Shown here in pieces: positions 8,142-15,499 of a stretch of 37,805 nucleotides of DNA. Source of the stretch: Subtercola sp. Z020. Lineage in GTDB: Bacteria > Actinomycetota > Actinomycetes > Actinomycetales > Microbacteriaceae. The notes beneath the pieces are model-generated. The model searched no databases and was not told where the DNA came from. It saw only the letters and a list, made by a program, of their open reading frames with translations. Location: the NCBI RefSeq assembly GCF_002931235.1, contig NZ_PSTT01000099.1, forward strand, positions 1 to 37,805, in the 5' to 3' direction. The translations under genes and the position numbers were made by a program. Numbering within the stretch: the stretch's first letter is position 1; the number at the start of each line of letters is the position of its first letter.

Positions 8142-9017
8142 ATGTCTCTTATCAGTTCACGTTCCGAGATCGAGTTGCTCGGAACGATCGGTGTCACCCA
8201 GTTCGGCGCGGGCGCCCAGCACTCACCTCACCGGAGCTTCACCGTTCTGGGCCAGGCCCTGACGTTCGGCGCGGGCGCCCAGCACTCACCTCACCGGAGC
8301 TTCACCGTTCTGGGCCAGGCCCTGACGTTCGGTGAGGTCGAGATCGACGACCTCGTCATCTCCGGGGCCGAGTTCACGACCGACCACGCCGCCTCGGCCC
8401 GTCTGCCCTCGACGAATTCCGTGCGCGTCTTCTTCGTTCTCTCCGGGAAGATGGATGTCACGGAGGGCGGTCGGCGGCTGTCGTTCGTCGCCGGCACAGC
8501 TGGTGTCATCCCCGACGGATGCACGCCGGCTCTCTCGTGTGCCGCCGAATGCCGCGTTCTGCGGATACGGATGAGCCCCGACCACCTCGAGCGCTACGGC
8601 GCGGCCACCGTGCACCGATTCGCGGCGGTCTCCATGAGCACAGTGAGCCGCGAGCCCGCGCTGGACTACCTCCTGCTGCTCACCAGGACCGGGCACGATC
8701 ACTCCATCAGGGCATCCCCGACGTCGGCCGTCATCGCCCGGCTGATCGGGCGGATGGTCCGGGCCGACGACGACTCGCACCGCGACGACCCGCCGGCGTC
8801 TGCAGAACACGCCTCGACCCCCGAGCGGGTCGACGACGCCCTCGTCACGGCGCGGCTCCGAACCCTGCTCGGGCAGTTCCCGCTCGCCCCGAACACGCAT
8901 CTCGACGATCTCGCCCGCGCCTGCGGCTTTCGCACCAAGAAGGAGCTCAGCATGCTGACCCGAGCCGTCTACGGCCTGACCCTGGGCGAGTTCGTCGACA
9001 GCCTGCGCATCGCATGA
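8142..9017 (+). CDS. AraC-like transcriptional regulator with internal duplication
   Basis: A 291-aa regulator; ATG 8142 follows AAGGGG (about 8131-8136). Residues about 63-180 look like an AraC-type cupin sensor domain (RVFFVLSGKMDVTEGGRR, then FVAGTAGVIPDG). The C-terminus carries a helix-turn-helix of AraC character (LDDLARACGFRTKKELSMLTRAVYG) and stops shortly after. A standard AraC DNA-binding domain has two such motifs over about 100 aa; only one is evident here, with about 25 unassigned residues before it. Near the N-terminus, residues 21-41 are repeated exactly as 42-62. The stop overlaps the start of a DUF2254 membrane protein (ATGA), so the pair is co-expressed. The effector is unknown. 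Confidence 0.7.
   Translation: MSLISSRSEIELLGTIGVTQFGAGAQHSPHRSFTVLGQALTFGAGAQHSPHRSFTVLGQALTFGEVEIDDLVISGAEFTTDHAASARLPSTNSVRVFFVLSGKMDVTEGGRRLSFVAGTAGVIPDGCTPALSCAAECRVLRIRMSPDHLERYGAATVHRFAAVSMSTVSREPALDYLLLLTRTGHDHSIRASPTSAVIARLIGRMVRADDDSHRDDPPASAEHASTPERVDDALVTARLRTLLGQFPLAPNTHLDDLARACGFRTKKELSMLTRAVYGLTLGEFVDSLRIA
8202..8327 (+). repeat. Perfect 63-bp tandem duplication within the AraC-like gene
   Basis: 8202-8264 and 8265-8327 appear identical base for base and add exactly 21 residues. No synonymous difference has accumulated, so the duplication is very recent or is an assembly artefact. Confidence 0.95.
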
Positions 9018-10339
9018 ACGTTCGTCGAGCCGTGACGTCTGCCAGGGAATCGTTCTGGTTCCTTCCCGCAGTGGGCGGGCTGGTGGCGCTCGCCCTTGCG
9101 GAAGGGCTCGTCACCGTCGATCGACAGGTGATCGGCGGGCACGCCGGAACCCTGTTCTTCCTCAACGCCCTGAGCGCCAGCGGAGGTCGATCGATCCTGT
9201 CGATCATCGGCACCTCGATGCTGACGGTCGCCGGCACCACGTTCTCCATCACGATCTCAGTGCTCGCGACGACATCGTCGACGTACGGGCCCCGGCTGGT
9301 GCGCAACTTCATGGCCGACCGCGCCAACCAGTTCGTTCTCGCGGTCTTCACCTCCACGTTCCTGTATGCCCTCGTCGTGCTGCGATCGGTGCACACGGAG
9401 GTCGACGACAACGATTCGTTCGTCCCTCTCCTCGCCATCCACGTCGCTGTGCTGCTCGCGGTGCTCGACGTCGCCGTTCTGGTGTTCTTCATCCACCACA
9501 TCGCCGACTCCGTGCAGATCACCACGCTGCAGCGGCGCGTGCAGCGAGAACTCACCACGACCGTCGACCTTCTCTACCCCGACCGCGACACGGCGACGGG
9601 CCGGACGCCGCCGGCGCCGGCCGAGCCTGACGGCTCTGTGGCGATCATGAGTGAGACAGGCGGGTATGTGCAGCGGGTGGATTTCGACGCGCTCTGCGCC
9701 GTGGCCGAGAACAGCGGGGCGATGATCGAGGTGGAGGCCATGCCCGGGAGTCACCTCATCCGGGGCGACGCTCTCGCGCAGATCTTCATCCGCGCCGGGT
9801 CGCCCTCCCTCGCGGCCAAGGCGCGCATCCAGATCGCCGACTGCTTCCTTCTGGGGTCGGCGCGCACCCCCACCCAGGACGTGCGCTTCGCTCTGCAGCA
9901 GCTCGTGGAGATCGCCGTCAGAGGTCTCGCGTCGGGAAGCAACGACCCCTACACCGCTGTCAGCGCGCTCGACCTGTCGGCCGAGAGCCTCGTTCCACTG
10001 TACGCACGGCCGGCGCCGAGAGACGAGATCGTCGGGGACGACGGACGGGTGCTCGTGGTCCGCCGGCTCCCTGCCGCCTCAGACCTGATCGGTGACGTGT
10101 TCGGCAGCGTGCGCACGTACGGGGTGGATCACCCCGCGGTGGTCGAAGCAGCGCTCCGCCTTGCCGTCAGACTCCACGCAGCGACCCCCGAGAACCACCG
10201 CCGACAGCGGGTCGCGGCCGAGGCCCGAGCGCTCATCGACGGCTACGAGGCAACGGGGCTGAACCCCGGCGCCCTGCCCGAGCTGAGGCGCCTGGCCTCG
10301 AGCGCCGGAGCCGGTGCCGGAGCCGGCCCGAACCCGTAA
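9014..10339 (+). CDS. DUF2254 family membrane protein
   Basis: A 441-aa integral membrane protein. ATG 9014 overlaps the regulator stop; the longer open frame upstream is a shadow. DUF2254 hallmarks are visible: WFLPAVGG at residues 15-22, a second hydrophobic stretch with SIIGTSMLTVAGTTFSITISV, the arginine-rich YGPRLVRNFMADRANQ, FTSTFLYALVVLRSV, and FFIHHIADSVQI before a long cytoplasmic part. About four membrane segments occupy the first 180 residues. The molecular role of DUF2254 is not established. Coupling to an AraC-like regulator is not something I can link to a known system. The C-terminus ends in a short Gly-Ala repeat. Confidence 0.85.
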   Translation: MNVRRAVTSARESFWFLPAVGGLVALALAEGLVTVDRQVIGGHAGTLFFLNALSASGGRSILSIIGTSMLTVAGTTFSITISVLATTSSTYGPRLVRNFMADRANQFVLAVFTSTFLYALVVLRSVHTEVDDNDSFVPLLAIHVAVLLAVLDVAVLVFFIHHIADSVQITTLQRRVQRELTTTVDLLYPDRDTATGRTPPAPAEPDGSVAIMSETGGYVQRVDFDALCAVAENSGAMIEVEAMPGSHLIRGDALAQIFIRAGSPSLAAKARIQIADCFLLGSARTPTQDVRFALQQLVEIAVRGLASGSNDPYTAVSALDLSAESLVPLYARPAPRDEIVGDDGRVLVVRRLPAASDLIGDVFGSVRTYGVDHPAVVEAALRLAVRLHAATPENHRRQRVAAEARALIDGYEATGLNPGALPELRRLASSAGAGAGAGPNP

Positions 10340-10374
10340 CTCGTCGCCGCCCCCGCAACAGCCTCGCGACGCGG

Positions 10375-10851
10375 TCAGAGCCCGAGAATGAGGAGATCTT
10401 CGGCCGGGGTCTCACCGGCGGCCTGCGCGAGCAGCGCAAGGGCCGCCGTGACTGCGGCCTGCTCCTCCGTCGTGAGGTGAGACAGGATGCGACCGAGCTC
10501 AGCGCGTCGCCGCGCCGTGACCTCGTCGACGAGAGCGCGCCCTTGGGGCGTGATGTCGATGAGCACCTCGCGCCTGCTCCCGGGGCGCGGGGACCGTTCG
10601 AGCCAGCCCCCGGCGACCATCCGCTCGACAGTTCTGCTGAAGGTCGACTGTTGGGCGGCCATCTTCTCTGCGAGAGCGCCGATCCGCAAGGGTCCAGAGC
10701 CGGTGAGCACGACCAGAACGCGGAACTGCGGCAGGGTGACCACCGCCAGAGCGCCTGCGACGGACCGTGCAACCACGCCGAGGAGGGCGCGCGAAGCCGT
10801 CAACGTCGCTTCGACCGACATCGCGGAGGTGGGGAGAGCTCCCGGGGTCAC
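10375..10851 (-). CDS. MarR family transcriptional regulator
   Basis: A 158-aa winged-helix regulator. I choose GTG 10851 because AAAGGA lies 4 nt upstream; an in-frame ATG at 10893 lies inside the palindrome next to the promoter and has no ribosome binding site. The core shows LPQFRVLVVL, the helix-turn-helix LRIGALAEKMAAQQSTFSRTVERMVAGGWLER, the wing (SPRPGSRREVLIDITPQG) and a C-terminal dimerisation helix. MarR proteins often sense phenolics or quinones and repress adjacent genes and themselves. A -10 candidate (TACAAT, read on minus at 10901-10896) lies just before a perfect palindrome, which supports autorepression. It may also control the quinone-type operon at 5.7-8.1 kb, but that is inference. 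Confidence 0.88.
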   Translation of the reverse strand: MTPGALPTSAMSVEATLTASRALLGVVARSVAGALAVVTLPQFRVLVVLTGSGPLRIGALAEKMAAQQSTFSRTVERMVAGGWLERSPRPGSRREVLIDITPQGRALVDEVTARRRAELGRILSHLTTEEQAAVTAALALLAQAAGETPAEDLLILGL

Positions 10852-10879
10852 AGTGTCCTTTCTTCGGCATGCTATATTC

Positions 10880-10893
10880 ATGCAGTAGTGCAT
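10880..10893. promoter_or_regulatory. Palindromic operator candidate upstream of marR
   Basis: ATGCA-GTAG-TGCAT is a perfect 5-bp inverted repeat with a 4-nt spacer, lying just downstream of TACAAT (minus strand, 10901-10896). A repressor bound here would cover the transcription start of the MarR gene and perhaps the start of the divergent gene at 10939. Confidence 0.55.
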
Positions 10894-10938
10894 CTATTGT
10901 AGTCACGCATGAGGACGCGGAGCGATCGGGAGGAGTCG

Positions 10939-11394
10939 GTGATCCCTGGGAACGGCCACCTTCTGCCGCGCCGGCGAGTGATTGCGACCCGTCTCGGTCT
11001 CGTTCTGGCTCTGGTCGTCGCGGCACTCGGCATCGCGTCGGTGCTCGTCACCGGCCTACCGACACTCCACACGACTACGGCTGCCCCCCTTTCTGTACCG
11101 GCCGTGGTCGAGCCGCTGGGCACAGACCTCCGAGCCCTGGCGAACAGCATCACCCCCCGACCCCCGGACCTCAATCCGGGCACGACGCAGGCCCTGCGGC
11201 GAGCCGTTCGGCTCATCATCAAGCCCGCTGCCAACGAGGACTACGCCTCCGCGCTGGCGAACCTCGAGCGGCTGGAGGAAGCGCTCGACTCTGCGACCGA
11301 GAGCCGAACCGGCACGCCGGTCTCGCAGAGACGTGCAGCGCTCATCCGACAGGCCATCGTCGACGTGCGAGCTGACCTCACGAAGCTGTCCTAG
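10939..11394 (+). CDS. Hypothetical membrane-anchored protein
   Basis: A 151-aa protein of no recognised family. GTG 10939 is preferred because GGGAGGAG (10928-10935) precedes it; an in-frame ATG at 10909 lacks such a site. A basic N-terminus is followed by one long hydrophobic helix (about residues 15-38), then a soluble part rich in Ala, Leu and Arg with helical periodicity and no cysteines. The topology suggests an N-terminally anchored extracytoplasmic protein of about 110 residues. It is divergent from the MarR gene and may share its operator. Codon use looks native. Confidence 0.6.
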   Translation: MIPGNGHLLPRRRVIATRLGLVLALVVAALGIASVLVTGLPTLHTTTAAPLSVPAVVEPLGTDLRALANSITPRPPDLNPGTTQALRRAVRLIIKPAANEDYASALANLERLEEALDSATESRTGTPVSQRRAALIRQAIVDVRADLTKLS

Positions 11395-11487
11395 CGCGCC
11401 CACGGAGTACAGTGCAGGGGTCCACCACGGCACCGGGTCAGGCCCCATCGGCGTCTGAGGCGGCGGCCGCCGCCCCGACAGGAACCG

Positions 11488-12591
11488 ATGCCTGCTGAAC
11501 TCCTGCGCACACCGCTCGACACGACCGCGCTCACGGAAAGGATTCGACGCCGCGAGGTTCGACGATCGTGGCGCGAGCTGATCTCCGCCCATCCCGAAGC
11601 CCGCGACGTCGTCGGCACCGTTCGGCGCATCGCTCTCGCCGTGCCGACCTTCTGCGCTCCGATCGGGCTCCTCGCCGTCGGACTCGGCATCGCAGACGAG
11701 GTCGCCGACGGCGACACGGATGTCGCGACGGCCGTCGTCGTGCTGAGCGTCATGGGCGCACTCATGGCATTCTCCTGGGTGTTCTGCGCCTGGGCCTGGT
11801 TCCGGCTCCGGCGCCGGCGGCCCCTCCCGCGCGTGCACCACAGGCTGGCGCGCTTCGCGGCCGCGAACGGCATGTCGTACAGCCCCGGGCCGACGGGCAC
11901 CAGCCGAGATGCTCCGTTCCGGCGGCGGGGAAGCCTGAACCTCTACCGGGTGCTCCGAACGCCGGGCGAGCGCGGGCTGGAGTTCGCGAACTACGAGATT
12001 GCGCGCGCGACGTCAGCGAACACTGCCCCGGCGTTCGGCGGGTACTGCGCGCTCCGCCTGCCGACAGCGCTGCCGAACATCCTGCTCCGCTCCGAAGACG
12101 GGCCGAAACGGCCGCTGCAGACGTCTGCAGAGTTGCGCGAATCGCAGGTGCTGTCGCTCGAGGGCGATTTCGACAGGTACTTCCGGCTGTACTGCCCGGC
12201 CGGCTACGAACGCGATGCGCTGTACCTGTTCACTCCAGATGTGATGGGCCGGCTGGTCGACAACCTGCGGGGCCTCGACATCGAGATCGTCGACGACTGG
12301 ATGTATCTCCTCAGCGCCCGCGACCTCATCACCGACCAGCCGGAGCGGTGGCAGGCGCTGGCCGGCGCGGTCGACGCTCTCGACGACCGGATCGAGCGCT
12401 GGGCTCGGTGGCGTGATGAGCGGTCTGCGCCGAGCCGCGGCGGAGGCAAGCCGCACGACGACCACACCCCCACCGTGGCCGCGCCGGGGCGCCGGCTCCG
12501 AACCGTCTGGAGCGCGGGCACGATCCTCACCGTCGGGTTCGTCGGCCTCTGCTTCGTCGCCCTGGTCGTCGCGATCAACCTGGGGCGGTAG
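11488..12591 (+). CDS. Hypothetical membrane protein with cytoplasmic mid-domain
   Basis: A 367-aa protein; ATG 11488 has AGGAA (11480-11484). There are two hydrophobic helices at about residues 47-68 and 79-103, followed by an Arg-rich turn (RLRRRRPLPR). A long soluble domain contains LEGDFDRYFRLYCPAGYERDALY and DIEIVDDWMYLLSARDL, and one more membrane helix lies near the C-terminus (about 340-363). The mid-domain motif resembles DUF3137-like proteins that I know only as uncharacterised. No catalytic residues are evident. It lies 93 nt after the preceding hypothetical gene on the same strand; co-transcription is possible but not shown. Confidence 0.65.
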   Translation: MPAELLRTPLDTTALTERIRRREVRRSWRELISAHPEARDVVGTVRRIALAVPTFCAPIGLLAVGLGIADEVADGDTDVATAVVVLSVMGALMAFSWVFCAWAWFRLRRRRPLPRVHHRLARFAAANGMSYSPGPTGTSRDAPFRRRGSLNLYRVLRTPGERGLEFANYEIARATSANTAPAFGGYCALRLPTALPNILLRSEDGPKRPLQTSAELRESQVLSLEGDFDRYFRLYCPAGYERDALYLFTPDVMGRLVDNLRGLDIEIVDDWMYLLSARDLITDQPERWQALAGAVDALDDRIERWARWRDERSAPSRGGGKPHDDHTPTVAAPGRRLRTVWSAGTILTVGFVGLCFVALVVAINLGR

Positions 12592-12622
12592 GCAGCTCGC
12601 ATCGACCTGCCGTTCGTCGCCA

Positions 12623-12638
12623 TTGTGAGCACTAACAA
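12623..12638. promoter_or_regulatory. LacI-type operator, distal copy
   Basis: TTGTGAGCACTAACAA is a near-palindrome with TTGT...ACAA ends, close to the LacI/GalR-family pattern TTGTTAGCGCTAACAA. It lies about 190 nt before the sugar-binding protein start and pairs with a second copy 89 nt downstream. The likely ligand protein is the LacI regulator encoded at 17652. Confidence 0.6.
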
Positions 12639-12711
12639 TTGCAGACGACGCGGGATGCCACAGGCGCTACAGGGCGCGGTGCGGCGTTACCCAAACGTTA
12701 TTAGGCCGCAA

Positions 12712-12727
12712 TTGTGAAGGCTAACAT
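12712..12727. promoter_or_regulatory. LacI-type operator, proximal copy
   Basis: TTGTGAAGGCTAACAT matches the distal operator at 12 of 16 positions and keeps the TTGTGA and CTAACA cores. Both copies abut a CAATTG hexamer (12636-12641 and 12709-12714). It probably overlaps the promoter of the sugar transporter operon, allowing looping repression between the two sites. Confidence 0.6.
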
Positions 12728-12829
12728 TTTGCCCCTAACATGGCCTCACGGCTCCAGCGTGGAAGCCGTTCCCGGCACCATCGCGCCAGTGTTCTCGCGG
12801 CCGGGCCATGAACAGAGAGGTTCATCACG

Positions 12830-13816
12830 ATGAAGAAGATCATCAGCATTGCCGCGGTCGGAGCGTTGCTCCTGACGCTCGCCGGCTGCGCAGGCGGTTC
12901 CACAAGCGGTGACAGCGCATCCGGCCCCAAGCCCGTCGACCAGCTCGTCGTCGGTTTCGCCCAGGTCGGCGCAGAGAGCGGCTGGCGTACGGCCAACACC
13001 ACGAACATCCAGGACTCCTTCAAGGAGGCGGGGATCGAGCTCAAGTTCTCTGACGCACAGCAGAAGCAGGAGAACCAGATCAAGGCGATCCGCTCGTACA
13101 TCCAGCAGAAGGTGGATGTCATCGCCTTCTCGCCGGTGGTCGAGACCGGCTGGGATGCCGTGCTGAACGAAGCGAAGGCAGCGAACATCCCCGTCGTGCT
13201 GACCGACCGTGCCGTCGACAGCCAGGACGACTCGCTCTACGAGAGCTTTCTCGGCTCGGACTTCGTGGAAGAGGGCAAGAAGGCCGGCCAGTGGGTCGTC
13301 GACTCCTACAAAGACTCGACCACCCCGGTGAACATCATCCAGCTCGAGGGCACGACGGGCGCCGCGCCCGCCATCGACCGGGCCGAGGGCTTCGCCGATG
13401 CGATCGGCTCCGACGCGAAGTTCAAGATCGTCGCAAGCCAGACGGGTGACTTCACCCGCGCCGGCGGCAAGCAGGTCACCGAGGCGCTGTTGAAGTCGAA
13501 CCCCGACGTCAACCTCATCTACGCACACAACGACGACATGGCACTCGGCGCCATCGAGGCGATCGAAGCCGCCGGCAAGAAGCCCGGCGTCGACATCAAG
13601 ATCGTCAGCGTCGACGCGGTGAAGGACGGCATGCAGGCCCTCGCAGACGGCAAAATCAACTACATCGTGGAATGCTCGCCGCTGCTCGGCCAGCAGCTCG
13701 TCGACATCGTCAAGCAGATCAACGACGGCAAGACGCCCGAGAAGCGCATCATCACCGAAGAGACGACGTTCGACCAGGCCCAGGCAGTGACCGCACTGCC
13801 GACCAGGCAGTACTGA
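12830..13816 (+). CDS. ytfQ: Sugar ABC transporter substrate-binding lipoprotein, YtfQ-like
   Basis: A 328-aa periplasmic-binding-protein type I protein. ATG 12830 has GAGAGG (12815-12820). Residues 1-20 are a lipoprotein signal with lipobox LAGC and Cys20. The mature part starts LVVGFAQVGAESGWRTANT, a hallmark of YtfQ, and continues with QENQIKAIRSYIQQKVDVIAFSPV, LTDRAVD, and HNDDMALGAIEAIEAAGKKPG. E. coli YtfQ binds galactofuranose, and the gene order here (binding protein, double ATPase, two permeases) is the same. Actinobacterial relatives may import other furanoses such as arabinofuranose, so the exact sugar is open. Operators upstream and a hairpin downstream indicate repression by LacI and high relative expression of this gene. 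Confidence 0.88.
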   Translation: MKKIISIAAVGALLLTLAGCAGGSTSGDSASGPKPVDQLVVGFAQVGAESGWRTANTTNIQDSFKEAGIELKFSDAQQKQENQIKAIRSYIQQKVDVIAFSPVVETGWDAVLNEAKAANIPVVLTDRAVDSQDDSLYESFLGSDFVEEGKKAGQWVVDSYKDSTTPVNIIQLEGTTGAAPAIDRAEGFADAIGSDAKFKIVASQTGDFTRAGGKQVTEALLKSNPDVNLIYAHNDDMALGAIEAIEAAGKKPGVDIKIVSVDAVKDGMQALADGKINYIVECSPLLGQQLVDIVKQINDGKTPEKRIITEETTFDQAQAVTALPTRQY

Positions 13817-13829
13817 CTCCTCCCCCTGT

Positions 13830-13870
13830 GAGTGGTGGATGCCCGGCTGAACCCCGGGCATCCACCACTC
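13830..13870 (+). terminator. 17-bp hairpin between binding-protein and ATPase genes
   Basis: GAGTGGTGGATGCCCGG (13830-13846) pairs perfectly with 13854-13870 around a 7-nt loop. It lies 14 nt after the binding-protein stop and 33 nt before the ATPase start. In ABC operons such elements act as partial terminators or 3'-end stabilisers that make the binding protein more abundant than the membrane parts. No U tract follows. Confidence 0.7.
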
Positions 13871-13903
13871 CCGGCAGTCCGACCCTCAACGAAGAGAGAA
13901 CCG

Positions 13904-15499
13904 ATGACCGACACCCGTGAGGTGCGCGAGCACTTTCCCGCCGACGGAGCCACGCCTGTGGTCGAGATGACGGGGATCTCGATACTGTTCCCCGGGGTCA
14001 AGGCCCTCGACGACGTGAGCTTCCGCCTCTTCCCCGGCGAGGTGCACTCGCTGATGGGTGAGAACGGGGCGGGCAAGTCGACCCTGATCAAGGCCCTCAC
14101 CGGGGTGTATCCCATCGACAGCGGCACGATCGTGGTCGATGGCCAGCCCGTCTCCTTCACCGGGCCGGCGGCAGCTCAGGCGGCCGGCATCTCGACGGTG
14201 TACCAGGAGGTCAATCTGCTGCCGAACCTCTCGGTGGCGGAGAACATCCTCCTCGGGCGGGAGCCTCGCCGCTTCGGCGGAATCGACGGCCGCGCCATGC
14301 GCCGCCGGGCGGCCGAACTGCTCGAGGGGCTGAACCTCGACATCGACCCCGGCTCACTGCTCGGCTCGCACTCGCTCGCCATCCAGCAGCTCGTCGCCAT
14401 CGCCCGGGCAATCAACGTCGATTCGAAGGTGCTCATTCTCGACGAGCCGACCTCGAGTCTCGATGCGGACGAGGTCGCAGAGCTCTTCCGGGTCATCCGG
14501 AGCCTCCGCGACTCCGGTGTCGCCATTCTGTTCGTCTCGCACTTCCTCGACCAGATCTACGAGATCACCAACCGGTTGACCGTTCTGCGGAACGGCAGGC
14601 TCGTCGGCGAGTACCTCACGACAGAGCTGCTGCGCATCGACCTGGTGCAGAAGATGATCGGCAAGGAGCTCACCACGCTCGACGAGATCGGTGAGCGCGC
14701 CCATGCCGACGCGGTGACCGCCGATCGCCCGGCCGACTACGCCCGCGCCGAGGGCCTCGGCCGCAAAGGGGCGATCGAACCGTTCGACCTCGTGATCGGC
14801 GAGGGCGAGGTGATCGGGCTCGCCGGCCTGCTGGGCTCCGGGCGCACCGAACTCGCCCGTATCCTGGGCGGAATCGACCGGGCCGACTCGGGCCAGCTCG
14901 ACATTGCCGGGGCCCGCACGAGACTCCGTTCGCCGCGGCAGGCGATCTCGCGGCGCATCGCCTACTCCTCGGAGAACCGGCGGAGCGAGGGCATCATCGA
15001 CGATCTGACCGTGCGTGAGAACATCGTTCTCGCGCTGCAAGCGGACCGCGGCTGGTTCCGGCCGATTCCGAAGAAGCGCCGCGAAGAACTCGCGCAGAGC
15101 TACATCCAGACGCTGAACATCAGGCCGGCGAACCCCGACGCCCTGGTGCGCAATCTCTCGGGCGGCAACCAGCAGAAGGTGCTGCTTGCGCGGTGGCTCG
15201 CGATCGCGCCCCGCCTGCTCATCCTCGACGAGCCGACCCGGGGCATCGACATCGGCGCCAAGGCCGAGATCCAGAAGCTCGTCTACACCCTCGCAGAGAA
15301 CGGTATGAGCGTCGTGTTCATCTCGGCCGAACTCGAAGAGGTGCTGCGGCTCTCGCACCGGGTCGTCGTGCTCCGCGACCGCCGGCTCGTCGCCGACCTC
15401 GAGAACGACGGCCTGACCGTCGACGCCCTGCTCGCCCTCATCGCCGACGGTTCCGTCGACGATGAGGCCCCCCTCGCACCCCTGGGAGAAAGCTCATGA
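13904..15499 (+). CDS. ytfR: Sugar ABC transporter ATP-binding protein, two ABC domains, YtfR-like
   Basis: A 531-aa double ATPase of the RbsA/MglA/YtfR type. ATG 13904 follows GAAGAGAGA; the open frame upstream to 13832 lies in the hairpin and is not used. Domain 1 has Walker A GENGAGKST (52-60), the family's degenerate signature (SHSLAIQQLVAIARAI) and Walker B VLILDEPTSSLD. Domain 2 has an altered Walker A (GLLGSGRTELA) as usual in this family, signature LSGGNQQKVLLARWL and Walker B LLILDEPTRGID. It energises import through the two permeases encoded next, which it overlaps by 4 nt. Confidence 0.92.
   Translation: MTDTREVREHFPADGATPVVEMTGISILFPGVKALDDVSFRLFPGEVHSLMGENGAGKSTLIKALTGVYPIDSGTIVVDGQPVSFTGPAAAQAAGISTVYQEVNLLPNLSVAENILLGREPRRFGGIDGRAMRRRAAELLEGLNLDIDPGSLLGSHSLAIQQLVAIARAINVDSKVLILDEPTSSLDADEVAELFRVIRSLRDSGVAILFVSHFLDQIYEITNRLTVLRNGRLVGEYLTTELLRIDLVQKMIGKELTTLDEIGERAHADAVTADRPADYARAEGLGRKGAIEPFDLVIGEGEVIGLAGLLGSGRTELARILGGIDRADSGQLDIAGARTRLRSPRQAISRRIAYSSENRRSEGIIDDLTVRENIVLALQADRGWFRPIPKKRREELAQSYIQTLNIRPANPDALVRNLSGGNQQKVLLARWLAIAPRLLILDEPTRGIDIGAKAEIQKLVYTLAENGMSVVFISAELEEVLRLSHRVVVLRDRRLVADLENDGLTVDALLALIADGSVDDEAPLAPLGESS

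Noticed and set aside
10909-10938. ATG 10909 as start of the hypothetical protein
   Set aside because: It lacks a ribosome binding site, whereas GTG 10939 has GGGAGGAG just upstream. The extension would also run back towards the MarR operator.
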